64,000 nucleotides of DNA, taken from positions 5,222 to 69,221 of the forward strand of contig QKWP01002031.1 in assembly GCA_003550325.1 (NCBI GenBank). Reading direction: 5' to 3'. The notes under the pieces were generated by a model. That model saw nothing but the letters and a program-made list of their open reading frames with translations. It had not been told where the DNA came from and searched no databases. This document shows, piece after piece, positions 12,199 to 24,650 of the stretch. Every line of letters starts with the position of its first letter. Position 1 is the first letter of the stretch. The position numbers and the translations under genes are program-made. Origin of the DNA: Gigaspora rosea (lineage: Eukaryota > Glomeromycota > Glomeromycetes > Diversisporales > Gigasporaceae).

Positions 12199-12342
12199 AT
12201 TTTTCACCGAATTTTGGACTAGTAGTTGTCTCAATAACTAACAGTGTAAATTCGATAAATTTTTTTTTTATTTTAACTCTATGAAGTTAAAATAAAAAAT
12301 CTTATTGGATTTGGTTAAATGATTATTGAGAAACCTTCGCTA

Positions 12343-12648
12343 TAGGGTTGGCTCGGTCCTAAAAAGACCAGATAAGGACCGGTCTTTTTAACCGGTCACA
12401 AGGTTCCTCGGTTTTCAGTCTTTTAATCAGTTCAGACCGGTTAATAATAAACTATCAAAATAAACTTTTAAATAGTTAAAAACAATTGTTACGTGAATTT
12501 TATTCGATAATAATATAAATTATATTCGTAAAAAATCGTTTAGTTTTGATGTGAAAATATTTTATTTTTGACGGACTGGACCGGTAATTATATTGGGACC
12601 GGCTTTATTAGGGACCGAAACCGACTGAACCGAACCGATCCAACCCTA
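12343..12648. mobile_element. hAT-like MITE (306 bp)
   Basis: The ends TAGGGTTGGCTCGGTCC and GAACCGATCCAACCCTA are inverted. The eight bases on each side, CTTCGCTA and CGTCCCTA, agree at six positions, consistent with an aged 8-bp hAT duplication. The element splits a copy of the host motif GAAACCTTCGCT. The interior is rich in further GGACCGGT-type inverted motifs. Confidence 0.78.
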
Positions 12649-12992
12649 CGTCCCTAGAAGATTAAAAAAAATTTAAAAAAGGAACCTTGGTCACGTGACA
12701 CGAAATATTCGTGGTCGTCAACGGTATTGTCACGGTTCTCGTGACTTAGATCACGGCTTAGATAGAATTTCGGGTTATTTTTTTATTATATATTTTTGTA
12801 ACGTTTATTTTTCTTGTTTATTTGTTTATTTTCCTTATTTGAATGACATGTGAGGCCACGAAGTGCAAATTATTGGGTAAACCGGAAATTGTTGATCCCT
12901 GGTACCGGTAAGCCATGAGTTATTGTCATTATGGCTTATATGAATGACGTAGAGAGGCTTTAATTATTTTGGAGCATTAATGCTCGCGGGCC

Positions 12993-13058
12993 AGAAGCAC
13001 GAATGCTTCAAAAGCCTTAAGGCATAGAAGCACGAATGCTTCAAAGCCTTAAGGGCAT
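12993..13058 (+). repeat. 33-bp direct repeat, two copies
   Basis: AGAAGCACGAATGCTTCAAA followed by AGCCTTAAGG-CAT occurs twice in tandem. Each unit holds a GAAGCACGAATGCTTC palindrome-like core. No gene. Confidence 0.8.
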
Positions 13059-13434
13059 AAAGTATCGCGAGAAATATGTTGCGCAGTAACTTATAGTAAA
13101 TTAAAATGTATTTAAGAACCTTCATTTCGCGTTAATAAAGTTTTCTCAGACTTCGATGTCTTTAAACAAGATTAATTAAAGTTTAAGAATCGATTTCACA
13201 ATAAGCTAAATTGTGTTATTACGAATTATACAATATTTATTTTATTTAACCGTCCCCAAATTTCTATTTACTTACCGCTATTAATAATTTTATTCACCGT
13301 TTTTCTTAATTACCACCTTTCATCCTATCCTTAAACCTCATTAACAACTTTTAGAAATTCTACTTCTTATTTTGTGTCACGTCCCTTAAATCACTTAAAT
13401 CACTTATATCGATCACCTCCGTAAATAAATTACG

Positions 13435-13595
13435 ACAGGGTGAAACCTGAGTTGTGAAATAGTGAAACCTGCTATGATCATCACGTGAGGGTGAAATCGC
13501 TTTTATATAATAAAAAACATAATAAAACGCGGATTTCACCCTAACCCGATCTACAAAGCGGATTTCACTATTTCGCAACTCAGGTTTCACCCTGT
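13435..13595. mobile_element. MITE with 35-bp inverted ends
   Basis: ACAGGGTGAAACCTGAGTTG followed by YGAAATAGTGAAA is present at both ends in inverted orientation. The centre contains AATAAAACGCGGATTTCACC. A diverged relative lies inverted at 54870-55025. A short antisense ORF over it is an artefact. Confidence 0.85.
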
Positions 13596-14297
13596 TCTAA
13601 TAAATTGATTGCATAGCCTTCAGTTTGATCGAATTCATTGATTACCAGATTTAAATATAAGAATTTCGTGACCATATATCACGTGCTTGCTCGTTTAACG
13701 ACTATTATTTTCTAGAATTCCCGTTTACTATTGGAGCTAAATTTGCACTTAGTGAGTAACGCTCTCCCAAAACAATAGTAACAGTATGTTGTGCTAATTG
13801 GTCTCGCGATTTTTTCGTAAATTCGAAAGTTGTCCATAAATCGCGACATAAAACAAATTATGATGAAATTATAAATGAGGTAATTTTATAGATGTAGGAT
13901 TGTATTATTGTTATTATATTATTTCAATTCAATCTAACTATGTAATTAAAAATGATTTATTGTAGTTAAGGGCATATTGTAAAATCGGATATGAAATCTG
14001 TCATTTCTTAAATGTTATGAAATAACACAACAACACAACAACCAAACTCCAAAGAATATATTCTTGTTTTAAAATACGTATTAAAAGTGTTTGCGAGATA
14101 ACCTTAGGACGTATCTAGAATGAATCGGTATCATGAATTAAAACTATTAAATTAATCTTGAAGCAATTCATTCACAAAAATATATTTATTGTAAGTGGAT
14201 TCAGAATCAATTTAAGTAGACTTTGAATTGTAAAACAATTTAAGCAGAGATAGATTTAAAAATTGTAAGCAATAATCGATTCTCTTTTTGTATTTAA
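13596..14297. other. AT-rich intergenic, nothing recognised
   Basis: No gene or repeat with clear ends is visible, only a short ACAACAACAC-type run near 14025-14040. Confidence 0.6.
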
Positions 14298-14616
14298 GGC
14301 CATGAAAGTTGATTTTTCGTTTTTCGTTTTGCATTACATGGAATCGTTTTTTTTTTTTTTTAATTTACCGTCACATCTAAGGTTATGCAAGGTTAATTTT
14401 CATTTTCACAACAAGGAATCAAAAAATAGGGTCGACAGTATTTTTTCCATCAGCCCTATCGGACAATTAAGGTCTCCATCGGATGAAAAAAAATAAATTT
14501 CAAAAATCGAACAATTGGAACAATTGGGATTTTTTAAAAAAATTTTTTTTTGTAGAATTGAAAAAATGGATCGGCGGGTAATGCAAAACGAAAAATCAAC
14601 TTTGCTTTGCGTGGCC
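14298..14616. mobile_element. PIF/Harbinger-like MITE, TAA TSD
   Basis: The 319-bp element starts GGCCATGAAAGTTGATTTTT and ends AAAAATCAACTTTG...GTGGCC, with GCATTAC / GTAATGC further in. TAA lies on both sides (14295-14297 and 14617-14619). A related fragment occurs near 27061-27190. A 64-codon ORF inside is not a gene. Confidence 0.82.
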
Positions 14617-15132
14617 TAACAAGTTTTGCAACAAAAAATTTACGGCAAATTATGGTAGGAATTAAGATTGTTAATTCCAAACCAAACTAATTCAACTATG
14701 TAATTGTAGCCTTACAGCATTTTAACAAATTACTGCAATAGCATTATAATATTTAGATACAAGAGCATTATGGTATTTCAATGTAACGGCATTACGGCAT
14801 TGCGGCATTACGGCATAAAGTAATTACAGTAAATAATACGGTACATGCCGTAACCGTATTAATTTTCCAAATTAATTCTACCGCCAACACAATCCTGAAA
14901 TGTTACAATAAATAAGTGTCCCGGAAAATTCTCATTTTCTGAAACATTTTCGGAATATAAATTTTCTGAAAATTTCTAGAATAAAAATCCAGAATATAAT
15001 AATAATAAAATTTTTTTTATAGGGAATAAAGCTCTAAAGCTCACTATGCTCAAAAAAACAACTAATGAAAAAAATATTAAAAATATTTCTGAAATAAAAA
15101 ATCTCACCTTCGACAATGTGCGGGCTTAAAAT
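14617..15132. other. Intergenic, short GGCATTAC repeats
   Basis: CGGCATTACGGCATTGCGGC-type short repeats occur near 14795-14820. Nothing else is recognised. This is the 3' side of the minus-strand protease. Confidence 0.6.
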
Positions 15133-16359
15133 CTAATAAGTTATTTCGGCTTTATCTAAAATCATTTTTAATGGTATAGATGCAGTAAATCTGCTCACAT
15201 CATTGTAACGTTTAATATACAGTATTATACCATTTAAAGTCACTGAATTCAAATTTAAAAAAGAGAATGAAGGCCCTCCACTGTCACCAGTAACAACATC
15301 CGTAGTTGAAATGATCATTCCCGTATACAGATCTCCCAGTTCATTAACGAAAGCCCCATTGAACGATATTATATAACCACAAGTAACATATGACACCGAG
15401 CCAGATTTGCATAAATGTGTAATATGACTAGATTGTGGCATCCCATTTTTTTCAATAATTAATTCAGGATATGAAGATAAAAATCCATTCCTTATATTCG
15501 TTGATGGCTCTAAATGTTTATCCATTCTCTTTATATTAATTAAACTAAAATCGTATGGTGCTGACCAAGTAGAATATTCCATTTTCCCAACTAACAATGG
15601 TTTATCATTAATACCATAATAAAAAACCTTTGGTTTTGATTTAGTATCATTGAAATTGCCAAAAGAATGTCCTGCACTTACAAGAAATTGGTTGTTTTTT
15701 CTTTTTGCCCAGAAACCCACCTAACAATAACTATTGTTACCAAAGTGAATCCTATCTCCAGATAATACCTTGATAGTTATTCCTCTTTCATCTATGCGCC
15801 TCTTGGTATTCGATGCCGTCAAATTTGGTGGATAAATTATTTTCGGATCATATATCATGATAGCGTTTATGAATTCTTGAATAGCTTCAGTGATATTACT
15901 ACTAGGTAAATTTACAGCGACTTCATTAAGTAATGGATGAACCATAATTACAAGTCCGTTCATTCCAATACTTTTACTTTGATTAGTTATCCTTATTATT
16001 TCATTAAATGAGTATTTTAAATTATCTAAGGACTTGTTTGCTGGTATAAAATCTATAGAATTTGAATAGTTTCTTATCTCAGGTTTAGAAATTATTTCGG
16101 GTATTTTAGACATATTTACTGTATGAACATATACTTTATTTTCTTTCAAATATACATAAGTTTCACCGAAATTTATATCATCTAACAACGGTTTTAATGT
16201 TCTATCCACCAAAGATAAATACTTTTCAGTTTCTAAAAAGTTTGGAATTTCGCTATCTTCTATATCCCATAATTCAGCTAATGGTTCTCGGGCATGAATT
16301 ATTAAATTTTTTTGAAATATAAAAAATAATAAATTTAAATAAAGGTAAATGTATTTCAT
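15133..16359 (-). pseudogene. Secreted S1 (streptogrisin-like) serine protease with in-frame UAG
   Basis: From the Met at 16359 the protein opens with a hydrophobic signal peptide (MKYIYLYLNLLFFIF...) and a pro-region of about 190 residues. It then reaches GDRIHFGNNSYC, where a TAG (15721-15723) interrupts the frame. The same frame continues without shift as VGFWAKRKNNQFLVSAGHS and ends at 15133. The second half has all three catalytic residues, counted from the codon after the stop: His18 in SAGHS, Asp57 in APYDFSLI, and Ser147 in GDSGGP, plus the CKSG...TCG cysteine pair of streptogrisin-type enzymes. The family is secreted. The stop falls where family members usually continue through the protease fold, so the gene is either a very recent pseudogene or needs readthrough or splicing. 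A 20-nt GT..TAG segment spans the stop but is too short for a normal intron. An upstream in-frame Met at 16395 is less likely. Confidence 0.82.
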
Positions 16360-16395
16360 AATTGTGTAATTTATAAAATAAATGAAGCGTTTCAA

Positions 16396-19300
16396 ATTTA
16401 TATTGAGAGGATCTATTACAGTTAAATATGTGATTTATTTTGTTTATTTTGTTTGAAATAGCTGTTTACTGATTTTATTTTATTTGCAATCAAATTCCGA
16501 AAGCACTTATTATATATAAATTACAAGCGTAAGTAGGGCGCAGCTAAGAATTACGGATTAACCTCCCGAAATTCACTTTTTTGAAAACTATTTAATTGAA
16601 GTCATACTGAAAATCAATTTTGCTACTAAGACATCCCATTTCATGAAATATCATTTAATCGATAACAAATTTTCCAGATAAGTCATCTTTACCGTTGGAG
16701 GTAATACGAAAATGCGTACCAGATTATATTTCAGACGATCATGTGATAGTCCGGTGCAACCTCCGGGAACCAATTGTTTTAACTAACACGATTCTTATGT
16801 TTTTGTTTTACTACATATAACTGGATACAATATCGTACCCTCAAAAGTAATTTTTGTTTTTAATTAAAATGGTTCGATTAGTTGCATTGAAGTCTTTTAT
16901 ATTTCTTAAGGTTCATTTAACCAATTTAAGACGCCTTTTTTGCTGCATATAAATTCACTTTAGTCCAATATTTACATTTCAAATATCATAATTAGTTTAA
17001 GATAGTTATGGTTTTTTTTTTTTTTTTTTTATAAATGCAATTTTATGAAATACTGTAATTTGTCGAAATAGAATAGGTAAATCATATAGAATACAAGTAT
17101 AAAAAGCGCAATAAATAGAAAAAAAATAGCCGCCAATAGAAAGCGAAATTAGAAACAAATTTAATATATCCTTTTCATTTTTTTTTAATTTTGATATCAG
17201 TATAGATGATTAGAGATGTATGGTATATGGGTGAAAATCCGCCTATCGCCACTTTTCGATCTGTTGACTGTACGTACGTCAACTCGAAAAATCGGTACAG
17301 CAAAGTTTTTAATTGGGTATTCTATGCCCTAATTCTGGATCTGGTCATACTGGCTTCTTTTAATTCTCAAAATTTTGCAAACTGCATTCAGTAATGATGA
17401 TTATTTTGTTCGATTTTCAACTACAGTAGTACATATACTGTATTAAAACCAATTATCTTTAATATAACGAGATTTTTAAAGCTCCTGATTATCTCCGAAA
17501 TACGTAATTTTGAAACACTCCCAGGTTGATGCTCGGATGATCATGTGATACAGTATATTTATATTTACTTAATATATCATCTATATTATTATGTATTTAC
17601 AAATGTAAAGTATGGCGCTGATGGCGCTCTACAATTTTAAATTCAGATAAGGCTAAAATTTAATATCAACATATTTGTAAATAAATTTCATATTAAAGCT
17701 TAGATCCGTTATCCATCGACCGTCAAATGCTAAATTTGATAGTAAAATCCGTTGGATACCCATGAACACGGATAATAGATCAATTAATTTTAATAAAAAC
17801 TTAATAAGAATTAATAAGAGTGTTTTATTAATAAATAAATCAGCATAAATAAGCAATTCACTATGATAAAGATTACAGTACTTCGAATATTTTAACTAAT
17901 AAACAATTGAGGGTTCTTATTTATACTTCTATGCTATTTTTTCTCTCTTATTGTCCAGATCTCAGATTCAGAATTCTAATAATTCTTTTTGATTTGTATC
18001 TTTTTGCTTTTTTTAATGATGTACGAATTTTTTAAACTATTAAAGTAACCAACAAAAAGTAAAATCGTTGATTAAAAAATAGTGTTCGGATCTGTTAGAT
18101 TTTTTATCCGGATAATATAGATAACAGATATTGATTTCGTTCAACAGATAATTTATTCGGATAATTACTTTAATTTCAGATAATTATCTATAGATAATCC
18201 GTATTAATATATATAGTGAAACGGTGAAATAGTGAAATTGATCAAATGGTAAAACATTATTTTAACCATTCCATTTATATGGTTCATACCAGGTGATTTT
18301 GATAAAACTTGAACACTTTCTTTCCAAATCGACTACATTTTCATAAAGATATGCAAGGTCATATGTTTCATTGACGTGGCTATTGAATTAAGTTGATCTT
18401 AAAAATATGACTTGCTAAGTCGACTTGAGTCTATTATTAATTTTGGTTTCTAGCTGAAATTGATTTTCTTTAAAGGATCCAATTATGCTCCATTCAAATA
18501 TACCCTTTATGGCTAGCCTTGCATACATGTGCATATGTTATGCGTCGATGATCGATCCCGTCATTCAGAATTGACACATGTTATTTACTGATTTTTACTT
18601 GATCCATCAATAACCCGAGTTATTGATTGAATGGATATCAGACTTATTAAATATGTCCTATGTTTAATAATGCATCAATAAAGTATCATAAAGAAATAAA
18701 TAAATTAATAATTGAAGTTCATTAAATAATGATCTTATCATTACTTTTATAACTCTTTATTTTATTGATATTATGGAGCAGCAAGCATATAGTTTTCAAT
18801 CTCGTGAATCCTTCGATAGAATATCAGAAAAGCATGTCAACCAACGACGCTAATGGATATTAATCGTTATAATGAATGTTTAAATGTATTAAAAATCCAA
18901 AACTTCCGCACGATTCAAGGCTAATATACTGATTATTAATACTTTTAAGATACTTTGTATCGGTATGACAGAAGAGCTTACTAACAAATTACTATTATAA
19001 GAATTACAAAGCTAGCCCAAATAAGAGGTCGAATAAGTTCATTTACTTAAGCGGGATGAAAATAATTTGGGAACACAAGAGTGCCCAATGGATAATTTTT
19101 ATGAAGTGATCTGCTGCGCATCAGACCAAGAACTTGGAGGCCAAAGAAAAAACCTGAAAAAAAGTATTATTTTTGTTGTTATCGATATTAAATTTAATTT
19201 TTAGTTTATTAACGTTAATAGAATTTTTTTAATGTCCAAATCTTAATTCTTTCATGCAAAAATTAAACCCAAAAAAGCTTATAACTGTCAAAACAAATAA

Positions 19301-21060
19301 TTCAAAATGTTCAAGGAGGTGTGGCGTGGCCAATGCAAGAATAAATAACAATACTATTTGTGTCAAAAAATTTTTTTCCAAAAAAAAAAAAATTGAATTT
19401 GCTTTAAATTTTCGTATAAATGCATTACATTTAGCATAAATTCCAGTGTTCAATATTTCATTATTATTATGTCTTATAATAACGATGATGATTCATTCTA
19501 AATGTGATATATATATTTTTTAACTAACTAAACGCTTTAATATTTATATAATAGCAATGATGTTTTATTCTAATATTTATATTAGTAAAATTCATATCGA
19601 TACCAATTTCAAAGTATAACATACGTTATTCTTGGATTCACAAATATTTTATGTCGATTCTTGAATGACAGGAATCAATAAACGACGCATAACACATATA
19701 CTTAAATATGGTTGTGGCATCGATCTATGTGGCCGGATGATTTCTCCAGTGATTATCAGATCAGCTGATAATTTGGGTAATATTGCGCCAGGTGACGAAG
19801 TGTCGCTACTCTTGTTTCATCGACACTGTGATAGTCTTTAATTGTTTGAATTTTCAATCGGCATCAGTATTTCAGTCGAAACCTCCCCCAAAGTCTGAAA
19901 TGTTTTGGGTGAAATCGAAACTTATGAAACTTCTGAAACCTAGTGAATATAAAAAAAAAATTTAAAAAAAAATAAAAACCAAAAACAAACATATAAAATA
20001 AACTTAAAATTAAAAAAAAAAATAAAAAATAAAAATAAAGCATAAAAAAAAATAACAAAAAATAAAAAAAAAATAAAAGGAATTTCTATTATATTTTCAC
20101 CCGGATTAAAAACACCGATATATACTTTTTATTATTATATATAATGCAAATTCATATTATATCATTAAAATTCATCTAATCTAATTACTAACTAACCAAT
20201 CTATAGAATTTTTTACCATGTTATGTTTTACGTCGGGATAGAATCTTAGCAGATTTAGAATCAATATAAATTGATTCTAAATACACTTACGTTGAAACGA
20301 AATTTTAAATCACTCAAATCTGTAAAGAATTTCGAACTAACTTAAAGGTGATTCTGTATCCATTAAGTGCATATTCAATTAAAAACAATAAATTAATTTA
20401 ATTAGCAGCTATTTTATTTATGTGCTACGTTATTCTCAATCTATGTTAATTATTAATAGACAAGTATCATTGATAAAATTGCTTATGAAGAAAAGAGTTT
20501 ATAGAACTACTTAACGAACTTAATAATTTATTCAGTGTAAAAGAAAATATTTTATAAAAATTATTTAATGAACATAATAATTGATTTATTTAACTTTTTT
20601 CTTTTTTTTTTTTTACATTAATGAATTAGCATTAAAGATTATATAATAAGTTAAAGAAAATTTTTACTTATAAAAATAAATAATAAATTTTTTTAGCAGA
20701 AAAACTGGAAATCTTTTGAATGTAAAGACAGTATAAAGACAATCCTTGAAGTTATTATTTGCTAATATAAATACAACTTATCGATATGAGGGTTTCTACT
20801 AATTTATTTTTTATGAAAAAAAAGATAGTTTTAACTTCATAATTATAATGATAATTTTTGATTTTTTTTTTTTTTAATGAACTTGAATTTTATAAATACA
20901 ATAAATTTGATATCTAATATAAATTTAGAAATAATGCAAAACATAGTTCACTCCAAAATTTTAAGATCTGTACTATACTGATCCTGTGTTATATATATTA
21001 GCATTAGGGTTAGAATTATAAATGATTGGTTGTAGGTTTTAAAATTAGCTTGTACTATCC
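16396..21060. other. Long intergenic region, no gene supported
   Basis: The region is AT-rich. I see a poly-T run at about 17010-17030, two related ATGATCATGTGATA-containing segments (about 16738 and 17540), a TATCCGGATAA-type stretch at 18095-18200, and an A-rich tract at 19936-20078. Small ORFs (17206, 17653, 19229, 19783) have no domain and overlap antisense frames of similar length, so I do not call them. Confidence 0.55.
19936..20078 (+). repeat. A-rich low-complexity tract
   Basis: The tract consists of AAAAATAAAA-type sequence. ORFs read across it on the minus strand are phenylalanine/tyrosine-rich artefacts. Confidence 0.85.
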
Positions 21061-21065
21061 CTTAA

Positions 21066-21580
21066 GGGTAGAGGGTATATAGATCATTTTTATATAGTTT
21101 TAATATGGTATTTTGAAATTTTCATATAAAATTGACATATGCTACTAATAAAACTTTTTTAAATTACAACTAATTTTTATTAAAATTTTACAAAATATAA
21201 ATAAAACAATTTATCTATTATGGTAAAATTTTAAACTATTATTATATAGTAAAAAAATATACTTGTATATATCATAAAGTTTTTCTGGGTTGGCCAAAAA
21301 TTTTCTGGGTTGCACAAAATTGCTAATGCTGATTGGTCAATTTACGTAAATTTATAAGTTAGTTTTATTACTAAATTTTAATACCAATTTTTAAAATTTC
21401 ATATCTTACTAAGTTTTTAACCAATTTTAATGATTTTACTATCATTAGAATCAGAAAAACCTGCTCTACAAACTTGGTTTAAAATATGATTAGTTTATTT
21501 ATTATAATTTGTATAAAATTAAATATATAAAAAATTTACCATTAAGTTTATATATAATTTTAAAATAGTACCCTCTACCC
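21066..21580. mobile_element. MITE with TTAA flanks
   Basis: GGGTAGAGGGTATATAG at the left and its partial inverse TAGTACCCTCTACCC at the right are both bordered by TTAA (21062-21065 and 21581-21584). TTAA duplications are typical of piggyBac, but the ends differ from classic piggyBac, so the family is inferred. A diverged left end recurs near 43227. Confidence 0.6.
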
Positions 21581-21968
21581 TTAAACTATCTAGTGGACAA
21601 ATTTGTTTGCTAAAATCTTTTTTAGCCAATTTTTGTACAGTTGCTCTAAATTTTATTAAGACACACCCCATATTCCTAAGCTAGAATAAAAGTGCACAAT
21701 GTGCTAGATATCATAGAATTCTTATCGTGTATAATTTCCTTAACACTGCCCCAAAATCAAACTAAATAAGGTTGTTGTTATATATATAGTCTTTATATGA
21801 TAATCTTCACAATCATCATGTGGAACTACCTTTTATAATATGAAATTAAAGTTGGTCAAAGATTCTTCATGACCAACTTCACAGAGCTAATTTTTTATGC
21901 AATTTAAGGAAGATAATGTGACTCAAAGGTCCAGGTAAAAAAGCACACTTTTTGTCTATTGTGTTGCC

Positions 21969-22345
21969 CAGTGTTGTACACGGACATTGTTCTGCCAATT
22001 TTACAGGGCATGGACAGTCCAGGACAGGACGTCCGGGACATGTCCGCAATAATGTCCCAACATGATATTGTACACAGACAAAGTTCTACTAATTTTTAGC
22101 TTAGTCCCTACTATGTTCAGGACATGTCCGCTGGGTAAATCCAATCAAATTGCGGAATTATACAGACCTTGATTTGGGTTATGTAAAAATGATGATAATT
22201 TATGAGAGTACACCAAATTTTATTGGTTGGTGATTACATGTTGATTCGCTGAATGTCCAGGACAAAAAAAATTCTGGAAGAACATGTCCCAGACATCCCA
22301 TCCTGAACTGTCCGCTGTCTGTGTCTGTGTCCCAAGACAACACTG
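21969..22345. mobile_element. hAT-like MITE with perfect 8-bp TSD
   Basis: The ends CAGTGTTGT / ACAACACTG are perfect inverted repeats, and subterminal GGACA / TGTCC motifs are dense. The 8-mer GTGTTGCC lies on both sides (21961-21968 and 22346-22353). At 377 bp it has no transposase. The antisense ORF at 22220-22420 lies inside it and is not a gene. Confidence 0.92.
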
Positions 22346-22639
22346 GTGTTGCCTATTGTTTGAATCATTTTGAGTTGTGGCTATTAAGTGTAATGAATAT
22401 ATTATGTCTTTGGGAGTCATAATAACTTGTTAGAAAAAAAGGTCTTCATAAACAATTTTTTTAAATTCTACTTTATCCAATTATTTTAATGAACAAATTT
22501 GTCTGCTAAATCAGATGGTTTAAGAGATACTGAACTGCTTATTTATATTATACTATATAACTGCTATAATTTTGGTATAAATCCTCTATATTCTTTTATA
22601 AATTAATTTTGTTACAATACACATTAACATACTATTTTA

Positions 22640-23404
22640 CAGAGTTGGGCAAGCTATATTTCTGGTGGATTTTTACTGAACATTGGACATGCAATGTCCA
22701 ATGTCCTATAAGGCACAGCTTTAGTTGGCTTAGAACAATATTCATTACTTTTGCATAGGACAATTCAGACAGTTTTCCAATGTCCAATATGTTTAAATAC
22801 TAATTTTTAAAATTTTCTAGTATTAGTACATATGTTTGAAGATGTACTCATGCAATATAAACCTATTGTGCCTATGTTTTTTAAAATCTCCTAGTGTTAG
22901 TACATATGTTTGTGATGTACTCATGCAATATAAATCTATTGTGCCTATGATTTTGTGCAACAAATCATTAAGTAATATATTTTATTTTTTTATTGACAGC
23001 TAATAATTTAGTATTAATAAAGTTATAAATGCATTAATTAAAATAAGAAAGTAATGCAATTATTTTTTGACGCAATAGTATAAAATCCCATAATATGAAT
23101 TAGGATTTATTATAAAGAACCAAATTTATACTAACATTGAAATTCTCATAAAACAGTGCAATCAGGTTTCTTATATGAACTTGAGCTTAGGCTTATGACA
23201 ATTATTAGAATTAAATTTCTAATCAATCAGAAATGGCAAATTAAAAATTGATGCTAGATCTTTTTTTTGTATTTAAAAATTGACCAATCAGGTTGTCTAA
23301 ATGCAACCCTGGTCCAATCCTATGTCCATTGCTTTTGATTGGACATTTGAATAATGGAAATTGAACAGATTTCCATTTTCTGAATGCCATTAATACCAAC
23401 CCTG
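22640..23404. mobile_element. hAT-like non-autonomous element (765 bp)
   Basis: The left end CAGAGTTGG and right end CCAACCCTG form imperfect inverted termini. Flanking 8-mers CTATTTTA and CTATCTTA differ at one base. Subterminal ATTGGACAT / ATGTCCAAT motifs are inverted between the two halves. A separate right end of the same type (CCAACCCTGG) lies near 25936. Confidence 0.82.
22804..22950 (+). repeat. 74-bp direct duplication inside hAT element
   Basis: TTAGTACATATGTTTG...GATGTACTCATGCAATATAA...CTATTGTGCCTATG occurs twice with a period of about 74 bp and a small indel. Confidence 0.8.
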
Positions 23405-23593
23405 CTATCTTACATGCTATATACTATTAAAAATAATATTACTAAGCATAACACATGGGCATGTTATTTAGAATTTTCATAATTCTTACCTTTAACATGC
23501 ATATGTGCTAAAATGTTAGTGTGTTATAAAAATTTTACAAAAAGAGAAAATATCATATTATGCCTAATATTTAATAAACTATTATAACATATA

Positions 23594-24650
23594 CAGTCAG
23601 ACCTTTCTATAATCACCAAGTCTGTTGTACCCTATTTTGGTGATTGTATAAAGGTGTGACTATAAATAAAATACCTTATAACCAAAGGCCAATAAGGGTA
23701 ATAACAGATATTATGTAATATTTTTTTACTATACCCTCTACCCTCCGCCTACATAAGAGAAATTTGATTGGCTATTATAAATTTATATATCTAACATAAG
23801 AAAATCAGAGATCCCCCTCAAGATATTATGTAATATCTGTTATTACTCAAAGTAATATTTGCGCATATTTGAAATACTATTAAAAAATTTAATTCATTGG
23901 CCCAATTTGTACAGTATAAAACAACTACTAGAGTGTTTAACTCAATGAGACAATTCTAAAGAGTCCAAATTTAATTAGAGGCATGCTATTTATCACGTAA
24001 TATTTTTTACTTAGTAGCTACTCCTATCCATGTATGGTATGATCATTTTATTTAATTTTGATTGATTAATATAATATATAGACATGATCACTACCTTTGC
24101 CCATGTATCTGTTGTGCCTTAGATCGATTCTTGCGTCAGATTGACACCGGCCTAAATTAGATTAGGGTTAGGGTAAAATTACAGTAAAGTTAGAAGGTAG
24201 TTTAGGCCAGTTGTTGCCGTTATTTAATGCTGGTCAATTGATAGTCATCTGATGTGCGTCAGATTCAATCTGACGCAAGTTTTAATTTGAGGCACAACAT
24301 ATCCATAGTATAAATCACGTGATAAATGGCATGCCCCTTACAAAATGCTAAAATTATTAAGGATTTTCACTCAGATATTTAAATTTAATCAATTTTTAAA
24401 CATGTAAAGTGATACAAATCCTTAATGATCTCAGGAGCATATTATTCAATTTTAACGATTTTGGATTCATTAGAATTGTCTCATTGAGACAAACATTTAG
24501 TAGTTGTTTTATCCAAATCAGGTTATTGGATTAAAAGTTATTTGCTGTCAAACCTTTAAGAAGTTTTAATAGATAATTTTAATATATATGAATATAATAT
24601 TTGCCAATTAGATTTTATAATCTGTATTTAGTTAAAATTGGTGACTATAG
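23594..24650 (+). mobile_element. pogo/Tc1-like element remnant (copy A)
   Basis: TA followed by CAGTCAGACCTTTCTATAAT starts the element. About 60 bp further in, an inverted copy (GTGATTGTATAAAGGTGTGA) appears. The same layout is seen in reverse orientation at the right end of 29236-29865, and the interiors of the two also match. This type of terminus is common to pogo/Tigger-like elements. The right end near 24650 is not sharply defined. No transposase frame remains. Confidence 0.65.
23978..24337. mobile_element. Nested PIF/Harbinger-like MITE, TTA TSD
   Basis: GAGGCATGCTATTTATCACG at the left and CGTGATAAATGGCATGCCCC at the right are inverted, with TTA on both sides (23975-23977 and 24338-24340). 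It interrupts pogo-like copy A. Inside is a second inverted structure, 24111-24298 (GTTGTGCC / GGCACAAC, and TTGCGTCAGATTGA / TCAATCTGACGCAA), with TTAGGGTTAGGGTAA at its centre. Confidence 0.85.

Larger units (their letters stand above)
11291..12716. mobile_element. Fold-back element with nested MITEs
   Basis: The left end near 11310-11337 (GTCATGTGACCAAAGATCC then TTTTTTAAA) is matched in reverse complement by the right end near 12676-12705 (GTCACGTGACCAAGGTTCC then TTTTTTAAA). The interior has several inverted copies of a motif like TTATTGAGAAACCTTCGCT (about 11365, 11697, 11876, 12325). At least three smaller elements (11391, 12004, 12343) have inserted into it. No transposase is visible and the outer TSD was not identified. 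Confidence 0.65.
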
